The translations under genes were made by a program, and so were the position numbers. DNA of 64,000 nucleotides, from positions 24,533 to 88,532 of the forward strand of contig NZ_JAKNTA010000020.1 in assembly GCF_022288725.1 (NCBI RefSeq), given 5' to 3'. This stretch comes from Kitasatospora sp. A2-31. GTDB taxonomy: Bacteria; Actinomycetota; Actinomycetes; Streptomycetales; Streptomycetaceae. The notes below the pieces were generated by a model, which saw only the letters and a program-made list of their open reading frames with translations, was not told the DNA's origin and made no database searches. Of the stretch, positions 25,695-34,418 are shown piece by piece; the stretch's first letter is position 1; each line of letters opens with the position of its first letter.

Positions 25695-27293
25695 ATGGCC
25701 CGTACGCAGAACCAGCCCGCGCACCGGCGCCGGCGCAGCCCCCTGCCGGCCCTCGCCGCCGGCGCCACCGCTCTCGCCCTGGCCGGCAGCGGCCTGGCCC
25801 TCCTCGCCGGCGGCGCCACCGCCGCCGCCGGAAACCTGGTCACCAACGGCGGATTCGACGGCGGCTCGCTCGCCGGCTGGTCCTGCACCGGCGCCGCGAC
25901 CACCGTCGCGGCCCCGGTCCACTCCGGGACCGGCGCGCTCCAGGCCACCCCGGGCGCCGGCGACACCGCCGAGTGCACCCAGACCGTCAGCGTGCTGCCC
26001 AACAGCAGCTACACGCTGAGCGCGTGGGTCCAGGGCCCGTACGTCTACCTCGGCGCGCGGGGCACCGGCGGCGCCGAGCCGAGCACCTGGTCGAACCAGA
26101 ACACCTGGAACCAGCTCTCCTCGACCTTCACCACCGGCGCCAACACCACCAGCATCACGGTGTACCTGCACGGCTGGTACGGCCAGAGCGCCTACCTCGC
26201 CGACGACGTCGTGCTGAGCGGCCCCGGCGGCACCTCCACCCCGAGCCCCACCGCGACGCCGACCCCCACCCCGACCGCGACGGCCACCGCGACCGCCACG
26301 CCCACGCCCACCGCGACCCCGACCGCGACGCCCACCCGGACCGCCACCCCGACGCCCACGGCGACCGCCACCGGCACCACCCCGCCGGCCACCGGCCTGC
26401 CCAAGCACGTGGTCACCGGCTACTGGCACAACTTCGACAACGGCGCGACCGTCCAGAAGCTCGGCGACGTCCAGAGCGCCTACGACATCATCGCGGTCTC
26501 CTTCGCCGACGCGGTGCCCACCAGGACCGGCGCGATCAGCTTCACCCTGGACCCGGCGCTCTCCAAGGCCCTCGGCGGCTACACCGACGCACAGTTCCGC
26601 GCCGACGTGAAGGCCAAGCAGGCGGCCGGCAAGAAGGTCGTCCTGTCGATCGGCGGCCAGAACGGCGCGATCACCGTCGGCGACGCCACCGCGGCCGCCG
26701 CGTTCGTGGACAGCGCCTCCGCGATCATCAAGGACTACGGCTTCGACGGCATCGACGTCGACCTGGAGAACGGCGTCAACCCGACCCACCTCGGCAACGC
26801 GCTGCACGGCCTGCAGGCCAAGGTCGGCCCGGGCTTCGTCCTGACGATGGCCCCGGAGACCATCGGGATGTACAGCACCGCCGGCGCCTACTTCCAGCTC
26901 GCGCTGAACACCAAGGACATCCTGACCGTCGTCAACACCCAGTTCTACAACTCGGGCGGCATGAACGGCTGCGACGGCAAGGTCTACAACCAGGGCACCA
27001 TCGACTTCATCACCTCCCAGGTCTGCACGCACATCCAGGGCGGCCTGCGGCCCGACCAGGTCGGCATCGGCGTCCCGGCCTCCAGCCGGGCGGCCGGTGG
27101 CGGCTACGTCTCGCCGAGCGTGGTGAACAACGCGCTGGACTGCCTGGCCACCGGCCGCAACTGCGGGAGCTTCGTCCCGCCGGCCAAGTGGCCGACCATC
27201 CGCGGCGCGATGACCTGGTCGACCAACTGGGACGCCAACAACGGGAACGCGTTCTCCGCCGCGGTCGGCCCGTTCGTCCACCAGATGCCGTAA
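25695..27293 (+). CDS. Secreted chitinase: carbohydrate-binding module + GH18
   Basis: The 532-residue secreted enzyme hydrolyses chitin. A Tat/Sec-like signal (RRRRSPLPALAAGATALALA) ends near residue 45. A carbohydrate-binding beta-sandwich follows (about 48-178; NLVTNGGFDGGSLAGW, and YLADDVVLSGPGG). A Thr/Pro linker of about 55 residues leads to a GH18 catalytic domain (about 237-532) with the active-site motif FDGIDVDLEN, whose last Glu is the acid. The downstream MAPETIGMYS and NTQFYNSGGMNG fit the bacterial ChiC/ChiD-type GH18 group. A dre element in its promoter points to DasR control. A hairpin ends the transcript at 27342-27376. Confidence 0.93.
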   Translation: MARTQNQPAHRRRRSPLPALAAGATALALAGSGLALLAGGATAAAGNLVTNGGFDGGSLAGWSCTGAATTVAAPVHSGTGALQATPGAGDTAECTQTVSVLPNSSYTLSAWVQGPYVYLGARGTGGAEPSTWSNQNTWNQLSSTFTTGANTTSITVYLHGWYGQSAYLADDVVLSGPGGTSTPSPTATPTPTPTATATATATPTPTATPTATPTRTATPTPTATATGTTPPATGLPKHVVTGYWHNFDNGATVQKLGDVQSAYDIIAVSFADAVPTRTGAISFTLDPALSKALGGYTDAQFRADVKAKQAAGKKVVLSIGGQNGAITVGDATAAAAFVDSASAIIKDYGFDGIDVDLENGVNPTHLGNALHGLQAKVGPGFVLTMAPETIGMYSTAGAYFQLALNTKDILTVVNTQFYNSGGMNGCDGKVYNQGTIDFITSQVCTHIQGGLRPDQVGIGVPASSRAAGGGYVSPSVVNNALDCLATGRNCGSFVPPAKWPTIRGAMTWSTNWDANNGNAFSAAVGPFVHQMP

Positions 27294-27341
27294 CTCCCCA
27301 CGGTGCGCGGCTCCTTGAGGGTGGGGCCGGCGCACCCGCGG

Positions 27342-27376
27342 CGGGCCCGCCGTATCCCACCGGTACGGCGGGCCCG
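27342..27376. terminator. Perfect 13-bp hairpin after the chitinase
   Basis: CGGGCCCGCCGTA at 27342-27354 pairs with 27364-27376 around TCCCACCGG, between convergent genes. Confidence 0.87.
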
Positions 27377-27425
27377 TTCGTGTCCCGGGGGGCCGGTCGC
27401 GCCCGGCCACCGCCGGCCCCCGGCG

Positions 27426-28139
27426 CTACTGCGCCAGCACCGCGGCGGTCGCGCCGAGCAGCAGGAAGGGGCCCATCGGCAGGTCGAGCCCGCGCACCGG
27501 CCGGCGGCGCAGCACGGCCGCGACGGCCAGCCCGACCGACCAGAGTCCGGCCAGCACCGCGGCCGCGAACAGCCCCCCGAACGCGGCCGACCAGCCGTAG
27601 CGGCCGAGCAGTGCGCCGAGGCCGAGCGCCAGCACGGTGTCCCCGGGGCCCATCAGCCCGAACCAGGCGGGCAGTTCGAACAGCGCGGCGGCGGTGAGGG
27701 CCACCAGCAGGCAGCGCAGCAGGACGCCGGGGCTGCCGCCGGCCAGCTCCAGGACCACCAGCAGCAGCGCCAGCCCCGCCGCCAGCGTCCAGCTCAGCGC
27801 GTACGGCAGCCGGCGCACCCGGGCGTCGGTGAAGCCGAGCACCACGCCCGGCCCGGCCGCCCAGAGCAGCAGGACCGCGTCGGCCGGGTGCGCCGCCGAG
27901 AGCGCGGCCGCCACCGCCAGAGCGGTCACCGCCTCGACCTGCCCGGCGCCCGGGCCCAGCCGCTCCCGGCAGCCCGGGCAACGGCCGGTCGGCGGCAGCC
28001 CGCGGAGCTCCCGGTCACAGGCCGGGCAGCGGGTGCGCCACGGCTCGCCCTCGGGCACGGCGTACCGCACCACCAGCCCGCGCAGGGCCGGTGCCACCAG
28101 CACTCCGGCCAGCACCGCCCCGAGTACGGCGACGATCAC
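27426..28139 (-). CDS. Prepilin peptidase (A24 family)
   Basis: From GTG 28139, preceded by GGCGGGAGGGG, the protein has 237 residues with about seven membrane spans. A cytoplasmic CxxC...CxxC zinc loop (RCPACDREL and GRCPGC) follows the first span. The catalytic aspartates are in GFTDARVRRLP and in GLMGPGDTVLA, the latter a variant of the usual FGxGD. It would cleave leader peptides of type IV-like pilins or secretion pseudopilins. No pilus gene lies beside it. The methylase domain of full PilD is absent. Confidence 0.82.
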   Translation of the reverse strand: MIVAVLGAVLAGVLVAPALRGLVVRYAVPEGEPWRTRCPACDRELRGLPPTGRCPGCRERLGPGAGQVEAVTALAVAAALSAAHPADAVLLLWAAGPGVVLGFTDARVRRLPYALSWTLAAGLALLLVVLELAGGSPGVLLRCLLVALTAAALFELPAWFGLMGPGDTVLALGLGALLGRYGWSAAFGGLFAAAVLAGLWSVGLAVAAVLRRRPVRGLDLPMGPFLLLGATAAVLAQ

Positions 28140-28341
28140 AGCACCCCTCCCGCCACCTTCGGGCCGCCCGCGAGGGAACCGGCCCGCTGTCGTCCTCGTC
28201 CGAGCGTTGGGGCAGTCCGATCGATCTCGTAGGTTCGGCGCGCGCGGTTGCGTGCGCCGGGCGGAATCGGCCGGACCGGACCCGGACGGCGCCCGGCGAC
28301 CCGGGTGCCGCACCGACCACATCATCCACGGGGAACCCATC

Positions 28342-29100
28342 TTGACGAAGACCCAGACGGTCCTGCGCGCCGCTGTCCCGGCCGCGGCGCTGGCCATGCT
28401 GCTGACGGCCTGCGGGCCGGAGAACGACACACCGGCCGCCCCGGGGGCGGCGGGCGCCGGGGACGCGACCGCCCCCGCCCCCGCCACCGCCCCGGCCACC
28501 ACGGAGCCCCCGGCGGCCGGCGGCTCGGCGGGCACGGGCGGCACGGGCAGCACGGGCGCGGCCGCCGGCGGCACCGGCGGCGCGGGCGCGGGCACCGCCC
28601 CCTCGGCCACCACCAGCGGCAACCCGATCGGCGGTGCGAGCGGCGGCAGCGGCAAGGTCGGTTTCGGCAACCCGCTGGCGCTCACCGCCACCGGCAGCTA
28701 CCAGGGCAAGACCAAGGCCGACGTCACACCGGTCTCGGTGGTCAAGGGCACCGCGGCCGAGATCGCGCCGTTCCACTTCAAGCCCGCCGACCTGGAGGGC
28801 CGGACGCCGTACTACGTCACGGTGTCGTTCACCAACCGCACCGGCGCCCCGCTGACCGACGAGTACTTCATGATGCGGTTCAAGGTGAACACGGACGCCA
28901 GGGCGACGGGCATCCTCCCGGCCCCGACGATCATGAAGTCGATCCCGCAGTGCGACGCGGGCAAGAAGCCCGGCACCCTGGCGGACGGCCAGAGCCAGCA
29001 GCAGTGTGCTGTCTATCTCGTTCCGACCGCCACCCCGCCGCAGTTCCTCTCCTTCGGCAGCGTTCTGGACACCGAGCCGCTGGTCTGGAAGGTCGGCTGA
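28342..29100 (+). CDS. Secreted lipoprotein with Gly/Ala/Thr-rich spacer
   Basis: The 252-residue protein starts at TTG 28342 behind GGGGAACCCATC; no ATG or GTG is better placed. A type II signal ends in MLLTACGP, where the cysteine (about residue 23) would be lipidated. A low-complexity Gly/Ala/Thr/Pro spacer of ~75 residues lifts a C-terminal domain (about 105-252) off the membrane. That domain shows beta-strands such as YYVTVSFTNRTGAPLTDEYF and two cysteines (IPQCDAGK, QQQCAVYLV) that could form a disulfide. The function is unknown. Confidence 0.8.
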   Translation: MTKTQTVLRAAVPAAALAMLLTACGPENDTPAAPGAAGAGDATAPAPATAPATTEPPAAGGSAGTGGTGSTGAAAGGTGGAGAGTAPSATTSGNPIGGASGGSGKVGFGNPLALTATGSYQGKTKADVTPVSVVKGTAAEIAPFHFKPADLEGRTPYYVTVSFTNRTGAPLTDEYFMMRFKVNTDARATGILPAPTIMKSIPQCDAGKKPGTLADGQSQQQCAVYLVPTATPPQFLSFGSVLDTEPLVWKVG

Positions 29101-29107
29101 CGGCCCC

Positions 29108-29128
29108 GCCTGCCGATCGAAGGCAGGC
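29108..29128 (+). terminator. 7-bp hairpin with short T run after the lipoprotein gene
   Basis: GCCTGCC at 29108-29114 pairs with GGCAGGC at 29122-29128 and is followed by TTTC. It is the only stem in the window with a T-rich tail. Confidence 0.65.
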
Positions 29129-29200
29129 TTTCGGGGCGGTCCGACGCGCGCCCCGGTGCGCGCGCGGAACCGCCCCGGTCTGCCCCTAAAGTAGGCAGGC

Positions 29201-30415
29201 ATGCAGGTCATCCAGTCCAGCAAGCTCGCCAACGTCTGCTACGACATCCGCGGCCCGGTGCTCGACGAGGCGATGCGGCTGGAGGAGCAGGGCCACCGCA
29301 TCCTGAAGCTCAACACCGGCAACCCCGCCGTGTTCGGCTTCGAGGCGCCGCCGGAGATCCTCCAGGACGTCCTGCGCAATCTCGCGTCCGCGCACGGCTA
29401 CGGAGACTCCAAGGGCCTGCTCTCCGCCCGCCGCGCCGTGGTGATGCACTACGAGGAGCGCGGGCTGCACGGGCTCACCGTCGAGGACGTCTTCCTCGGC
29501 AACGGCGTCTCCGAGCTGATCCAGCTGGCCATGACGGCGCTGCTGGACGACGGCGACGAGGTGCTCGTCCCCGCGCCGGACTACCCGCTTTGGACCGCCT
29601 CCGTCTCGCTGGCCGGCGGCACCGCCGTGCACTACCGCTGCGACGAGCAGTCGGAGTGGTACCCGGACCTCGCCGACATCGAGGCCAAGGTCACCGACCG
29701 GACCAGGGCGCTCGTGGTGATCAACCCGAACAACCCGACCGGCGCGGTCTACCCGCGCGAGGTCCTGGAGGGGCTGGTCGAGATCGCCCGCCGGCACAAG
29801 CTGGTGGTCTACGCGGACGAGATCTACGACAAGATCCTCTACGACGACGCCGAGCACGTCCCGCTGGCCACCCTGGCGCCCGACCTCTTCTGCGTCACCT
29901 TCAACGGCCTCTCCAAGGCCTACCGGGTCGCGGGCTTCCGCTCCGGCTGGATGGTGCTCTCCGGCGACCGGAACCGGGCCCGCAGCTACATCGAGGGCCT
30001 GACCGTGCTCGCCTCGATGCGCCTGTGCGCCAACATGCCGGCCCAGCACGCAGTGGCCGCGGCGCTCGGCGGCCGGCAGTCCATCCGGGACCTGGTGCTG
30101 CCCGGCGGTCGGCTGCTGGAGTCCCGGGACGCCGCCTACCGGCTGCTCAACGAGATCCCGGGCGTGAGCTGCGTGAAGCCCAAGGGCGCGCTCTACGCCT
30201 TCCCCCGGCTGGACCCGAAGGTCTACAAGATCAAGGACGACGCCCAGATGGTGCTCGACCTGCTGCGGGCCGAGCGGATCCTGCTGGTCCAGGGCACCGG
30301 GTTCAACTGGCCCGAGCCGGACCACTTCCGGCTGGTCACCCTGCCCCGGGCCGAGGAGATCACCGACGCCGTGACCCGGATCGGCGCCTTCCTCGGCGGC
30401 TACACCCAGCCCTGA
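29201..30415 (+). CDS. PLP-dependent aminotransferase, alanine-type (AlaA-like)
   Basis: The 404-residue class I aminotransferase has the PLP lysine in FNGLSKAYRVAGFRSGW at about residue 241. Other cofactor motifs are NPNNPTGAVYP, YADEIYDKILY and DYPLWTASV. The N-terminus VIQSSKLANVCYDIRGPV and the C-terminus match the AlaA/AlaT group, which moves the amino group between glutamate and pyruvate. ATG 29201 lies about 70 bp downstream of the lipoprotein terminator. The alternative valine-pyruvate activity cannot be excluded. Confidence 0.87.
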   Translation: MQVIQSSKLANVCYDIRGPVLDEAMRLEEQGHRILKLNTGNPAVFGFEAPPEILQDVLRNLASAHGYGDSKGLLSARRAVVMHYEERGLHGLTVEDVFLGNGVSELIQLAMTALLDDGDEVLVPAPDYPLWTASVSLAGGTAVHYRCDEQSEWYPDLADIEAKVTDRTRALVVINPNNPTGAVYPREVLEGLVEIARRHKLVVYADEIYDKILYDDAEHVPLATLAPDLFCVTFNGLSKAYRVAGFRSGWMVLSGDRNRARSYIEGLTVLASMRLCANMPAQHAVAAALGGRQSIRDLVLPGGRLLESRDAAYRLLNEIPGVSCVKPKGALYAFPRLDPKVYKIKDDAQMVLDLLRAERILLVQGTGFNWPEPDHFRLVTLPRAEEITDAVTRIGAFLGGYTQP

Positions 30416-30490
30416 CGGCGGGCGGACGTACGAGACGCGGAGGCCACCGGAACCGTCCGGAGGCCTCCCCGGGAACTTCCGGGAGCTCCC

Positions 30491-30560
30491 GCGGACTTCC
30501 GCGGACTTCCGCGGACTTCCGCGGACTTCCGCGGACTTCCGCGGATTCCCGCGGATTCCC
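30491..30560. repeat. Seven tandem 10-bp repeats
   Basis: GCGGACTTCC is repeated five times at 30491-30540, followed by two GCGGATTCCC copies at 30541-30560. The units carry CCGCGG at each junction and could pair with each other. It lies between the aminotransferase and pckG, directly before a large inverted repeat, and is non-coding. Confidence 0.9.
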
Positions 30561-30570
30561 GCGAACGACT

Positions 30571-30640
30571 ACGGCCGGAGCCCCGGTCGCCGGACGATCT
30601 CCTTGGTCGGGGAAAGATCGTCCAGCAGGGCTCCGGCCGT
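30571..30640. terminator. Nested inverted repeat between convergent genes
   Basis: ACGGCCGGAGCCC at 30571-30583 pairs exactly with 30628-30640, and inside it GGACGATCT at 30592-30600 pairs with 30614-30622. The 70-bp structure has an internal bulge and a 13-nt apical loop. It serves both the aminotransferase and pckG transcripts. Confidence 0.85.
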
Positions 30641-30704
30641 CCTGTCACCCGGTCGGCGCGCGATTCGTGCCACGCGCCGACCGTTCGCCGGCTGAGGCTC
30701 AGGC

Positions 30705-32516
30705 TCAGCCGAGGCGGGCGACGAGGTTTCGGTACTCGTCCCACAGCTCGGTCGGCGTGTGGTCGCCGAAGAGCTCCAGGTGGGCGGGGACGAGTGCGGC
30801 TTCCTGGCGCCAGATGTCGGCGTCCACGGTGAAGAGCAGCTCACGGTCGGCCTCGGAGAGCTCCAGGCCGTCCAGGTCGAAGCCGTCGACGGACGGCAGC
30901 ACGCCGATCGGGGTCTCGACGCCCTTGCCGTGGCCCTCCAGCCGCTCGACGATCCACTTCAGCACGCGGCTGTTCTCGCCGTAGCCGGGCCAGACGAACT
31001 TGCCCTCGGCGTTCTTGCGGAACCAGTTCACGTAGTAGATCTTCGGCAGCTTGCCGGGGTCCGCCTGGGCGCCGATCTTCAGCCAGTGGGCGAAGTAGTC
31101 GCCCATGTTGTAGCCGCAGAAGGGGAGCATCGCGAACGGGTCGCGACGCAGCTCGCCGACGGTGCCCTCGGCGGCGGCGGTCTTCTCGGAGGCGATGTTC
31201 GCGCCCAGGAAGACGCCGTGCTGCCAGTCGAAGGACTCCGTCACCAGCGGGACGGCGGTGGCACGGCGGCCGCCGAACAGGATGGCCGAGATCGGCACAC
31301 CCGCCTGGTCCTCCCACTCGGGGGCGATGGTCGGGCACTGCGCCGCCGGGACGGCGAAGCGGGCGTTCGGGTGGGCGGCCGGGGTGCCGGACTCCGGGGT
31401 CCAGTCGTTGCCGCGCCAGTCGGTGAGGTGGGCCGGCGGCTCGTCGGTGAGGCCCTCCCACCAGACATCGCCGTCGTCGGTGAGGGCGACGTTGGTGAAG
31501 ACCGTGTTGCCCCAGAGGGTGTCGATGGCGTTGGCGTTGGTGTCCACGCCGGTGCCGGGGGCGACGCCGAAGAAGCCGGCCTCGGGGTTGATGGCGTACA
31601 GGCGGCCGTCGGCGCCGAAGCGCATCCAGGCGATGTCGTCGCCGATCGTCTCGACCTTCCAGCCCGGGATGGTCGGCTGGAGCATGGCCAGGTTGGTCTT
31701 GCCGCAGGCCGACGGGAAGGCGGCCGCGACGTACTTGGCCTCGCCGGACGGCGGGGTGAGCTTCAGGATGAGCATGTGCTCGGCCAGCCAGCCCTCGTCC
31801 CGGGCCATCGTCGAGGCGATGCGCAGCGCGTAGCACTTCTTGCCGAGCAGGGCATTGCCGCCGTAGCCCGAGCCGAAGGACCAGATCTCCCGGGTCTCCG
31901 GGAAGTGCGAGATGTACTTGGTGCTGTTGCACGGCCACGGCACGTCCGCCTGACCCTCGCCGAGCGGGGCGCCGACGGTGTGCACGGCCTTGACGAAGTC
32001 GCCGTCCTCGCCGAGCTGGTCCAGCACGGCCCGGCCCATGCGGGTCATCACGCGCATCGACACGGCGACGTAGGCGGAGTCGGTGATCTCGACGCCGTAC
32101 GCGGCCAGCGGGGAGCCCACCGGGCCCATCGAGAAGGGCACCACGTACATGGTGCGTCCCTTCATCGCGCCGCGGAACAGGCCCTTCTCGCCCTGGAAGA
32201 TCTCCCGCATCTCGGCGGGGGCCTTCCAGTTGTTGGTCGGGCCGGCGTCCTTCTCCTGCTCGGAGCAGATGTACGTGCGGTCCTCCACGCGCGCCACGTC
32301 CGTGGGGTCCGAGGCGGCGTAGTAGGAGTTGGGGCGCTTCTCCTCGTTCAGCTTCTTGAAGGTGCCCTGAGCCACCAGCAGGTCCGCGAGGCGCTGGTAC
32401 TCCTCCTCGGACCCGTCGCACCACTCGATGCGGTCGGGCTGGGTGAGCTCCGCGATCTCGCTCACCCAGGCAAGCAGACGCTTGTGGCGGGTGGGCGCGA
32501 GGTTCTCGTTCGACAC
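30705..32516 (-). CDS. pckG: Phosphoenolpyruvate carboxykinase (GTP)
   Basis: The 603-residue enzyme converts oxaloacetate and GTP to PEP, CO2 and GDP, the entry step of gluconeogenesis. The substrate-binding region RTMYVVPFSMGPVGSP (about 120-135), the kinase P-loop FPSACGKTNLAML (about 265-280) with the reactive hyper-conserved cysteine, and the nucleotide/metal motif INPEAGFFGVAPGT mark the GTP-dependent class. The length is normal. ATG 32516 has GGCGTGAAGGAGC upstream. It works with glpX earlier in the window. Confidence 0.96.
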   Translation of the reverse strand: MSNENLAPTRHKRLLAWVSEIAELTQPDRIEWCDGSEEEYQRLADLLVAQGTFKKLNEEKRPNSYYAASDPTDVARVEDRTYICSEQEKDAGPTNNWKAPAEMREIFQGEKGLFRGAMKGRTMYVVPFSMGPVGSPLAAYGVEITDSAYVAVSMRVMTRMGRAVLDQLGEDGDFVKAVHTVGAPLGEGQADVPWPCNSTKYISHFPETREIWSFGSGYGGNALLGKKCYALRIASTMARDEGWLAEHMLILKLTPPSGEAKYVAAAFPSACGKTNLAMLQPTIPGWKVETIGDDIAWMRFGADGRLYAINPEAGFFGVAPGTGVDTNANAIDTLWGNTVFTNVALTDDGDVWWEGLTDEPPAHLTDWRGNDWTPESGTPAAHPNARFAVPAAQCPTIAPEWEDQAGVPISAILFGGRRATAVPLVTESFDWQHGVFLGANIASEKTAAAEGTVGELRRDPFAMLPFCGYNMGDYFAHWLKIGAQADPGKLPKIYYVNWFRKNAEGKFVWPGYGENSRVLKWIVERLEGHGKGVETPIGVLPSVDGFDLDGLELSEADRELLFTVDADIWRQEAALVPAHLELFGDHTPTELWDEYRNLVARLG

Positions 32517-32762
32517 GATCGCTCCTTCACGCCATCTCGGCGAGGAGACGGCGTAGCGGGGGTTTGAGGGTGCTTGCAGCGTAGCTCCGGCCTCCAGCCC
32601 CGAATACGGCGCATCGGTGAAATTGACGCATCTTTTACTACAGGCTGTCTTATTACTAGTTGGTAACCGGGCGCTTTCGGCCGAGCCCCACCCCGTCGAC
32701 CACCACTTCGATTACTCCAAAACGTCCAAGTAGTGATGATCGCCACTTCCTACGAGCCGGTA

Positions 32763-32780
32763 ACCTACGGAGCCGTAGGT
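32763..32780. promoter_or_regulatory. Palindrome ACCTACGG-AG-CCGTAGGT upstream of hemolysin III gene
   Basis: A perfect 8+2+8 palindrome ends 11 bp before the start codon at 32791, where a promoter or transcription start would be blocked by a bound dimer. An imperfect half site CCTACG lies about 15 bp upstream. This is typical of TetR operators; the regulator is not adjacent. Confidence 0.65.
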
Positions 32781-32790
32781 AGCGGATAGC

Positions 32791-33489
32791 ATGCTCGGCA
32801 TGACTGCTGAGCTCCTGGAGAGCACGGAGAGCAACGAGAGCACGGAGAGTGCGGAGAAGCCGAAGTGGCGCGGCTGGCTGCACGCCGGGATGTTCCCCGC
32901 CACGGTGGCCGCCGGGATCGTGCTGATCTGCCTGGCCGACTCCACGCCCGCCAAGATCGCCTGCGCGATCTACTCCGCCAGCGCCTGGCTGCTGTTCGGG
33001 GTCAGTGCGGTCTACCACCGCTTCACCTGGGGACCGCGCGGCGACGCGGTGCTGCGCCGGCTCGACCACGCGAACATCTTCCTGATCATCGCGGGCACCT
33101 ACACCCCGTTCACGATCCTGCTGCTGGAAGGCGCCGCGCAGCAGGTGCTGCTCTGGGCGGTCTGGGGCGGCGCGCTGGCCGGGATCGCGTTCCGGGTGTT
33201 CTGGGTGGGGGCGCCGCGCTGGCTGTACACACCGGTGTACATCGCGCTGGGCTGGGCCGCTGCGTTCTTCCTGCCGGACTTCCTGCGCACCGGCGGTGTC
33301 GCGGTCCTGGTGCTGATGATCGTGGGCGGCGTGCTCTACAGCGTCGGCGGAGTGGTCTACGGGCTCAAGCGGCCCAACCCGTCACCGCGCTGGTTCGGCT
33401 TCCACGAGGTGTTCCACGCCTTCACCCTCGGGGCCTTCATCGTGCAGTACGTCGGCGTCTCACTGGTGGCGTACAGCGCGGCCAGCTGA
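32791..33489 (+). CDS. Hemolysin III / PAQR-family membrane protein
   Basis: The 232-residue protein has seven predicted membrane spans and the family signatures SAVYHRFTW (first conserved His), RLDHANIFLIIAGTYTP (Asp-His in the second block) and FGFHEVFHAFTL (last His pair). These His/Asp residues bind zinc in PAQR proteins. Bacterial members (TrhA/YqfA type) are linked to membrane-lipid homeostasis rather than haemolysis. An in-frame ATG at 32800 is an alternative start. Its 3' end overlaps the convergent gene by 30 bp. Confidence 0.88.
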   Translation: MLGMTAELLESTESNESTESAEKPKWRGWLHAGMFPATVAAGIVLICLADSTPAKIACAIYSASAWLLFGVSAVYHRFTWGPRGDAVLRRLDHANIFLIIAGTYTPFTILLLEGAAQQVLLWAVWGGALAGIAFRVFWVGAPRWLYTPVYIALGWAAAFFLPDFLRTGGVAVLVLMIVGGVLYSVGGVVYGLKRPNPSPRWFGFHEVFHAFTLGAFIVQYVGVSLVAYSAAS

Positions 33490-34104
33490 GCCCTGCGCCC
33501 CGTGACGGGCGGTCGGCCGGTCCAGTGACCGGGCGGCCGCCCGTTCCGCTGTCCACTCCCGGGCGGGACGACACTCCTGGCCGCCGAGGTCGGGGCCGGA
33601 GCGGTCGGGGCCGGCGAGGTCGCGGCCGGGAAGCTCGCGGGCGGGCGCTTCGCGGCGGGGCCGGTCACGGCCGGGGAGCTCACGGGCGGGGAGCTGACGG
33701 CCGGGGTACCCCTGGAGGTGGCGGTCGCGGCCCGCACCGTCATGGCCCGAAAGCCCCGCATCCCGGTGCGCATCCCGGTGCGCCTCCCGGCGCTCCGCCC
33801 GGGGACCCGGCCGCGGGAGGGCACGCGCCCGCCGCGCGTCCAACGCCTCGCGCGCCCGACGGCAGCGCTCGCAGTGCGCCGCGTCCGGGGCGCCGCCCGC
33901 CCCTTGGTGGCCGCGCGGCACCGCCGGTCGGTGGAGCCGCCGCCAGCGCCGGCCGACGTGGACCATCAGCAGCAGCACCTCGACCCCGGCGACCACCAGC
34001 ACCAGCGCGGCACCGTTGATCAGATAGGCCGCGACCACGGCCAGCGCCGAGGCCAACACCACTGCCGCGCCCCAGACCTGGGCGGTCGACTCCCTGTCGG
34101 CCAT
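33460..34104 (-). CDS. Two-span membrane protein with Arg/Asp-rich low-complexity tail
   Basis: From ATG 34104 the protein has 214 residues. Two adjacent membrane spans (about 9-50; VWGAAVVLASALAVVAAYLI and ALVLVVAGVEVLLLMVHVG) precede a basic ~110-residue tail with internal repeats (PARELPGRD twice; HRDAHRDAG). A short CERC pair (AAHCERCRRAREAL) sits between. I do not recognise a family. The tail may be partly an artefact of GC-rich low complexity; the first 95 residues look genuinely coding. It overlaps the hemolysin III gene tail to tail. Confidence 0.5.
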   Translation of the reverse strand: MADRESTAQVWGAAVVLASALAVVAAYLINGAALVLVVAGVEVLLLMVHVGRRWRRLHRPAVPRGHQGAGGAPDAAHCERCRRAREALDARRARALPRPGPRAERREAHRDAHRDAGLSGHDGAGRDRHLQGYPGRQLPARELPGRDRPRREAPARELPGRDLAGPDRSGPDLGGQECRPAREWTAERAAARSLDRPTARHGAQGSAGRAVRHQ

Positions 34105-34339
34105 TCGGTATCCCCTTCCTGCGCCGGGCTCGTGGTCGGCTCCTGCCGCCCCACCCCTTCCCCGCTCTCGGCACGCGGCGGCCTGCAACTGACCGATTGC
34201 CACATCGTATCTACCGACAGTCACCCGGAGCCGCCCCGAAGCGGCGAACGACAGATCAACGTTGCGTCAATTCCCCGTGCGGAACCCTCACTTCCAGGAC
34301 ACATCACCGAGCGTCACCGGAACGCCACCGCTCACTCCA

Positions 34340-34372
34340 TTGACGGTGACCTTCTTTTGGGAGTTACTGTCA
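34340..34372 (+). promoter_or_regulatory. Promoter/operator upstream of the DHA2 exporter
   Basis: TTGACG at 34340-34345 and TTACTG about 18 bp downstream make a reasonable promoter. TGACGGT (34341) and ACTGTCA (34366-34372) form an imperfect inverted repeat across it. The TetR protein encoded at 36134 is the obvious candidate regulator. Confidence 0.5.
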
Positions 34373-34418
34373 TTTGAAAGGAACTTCCCACTCGTACTCC
34401 CGGCTCCCGGAGGTTGCC

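Noticed and set aside
30491..30560. CRISPR-like tandem repeats
   Set aside because: Directly abutting 10-bp units without spacers.
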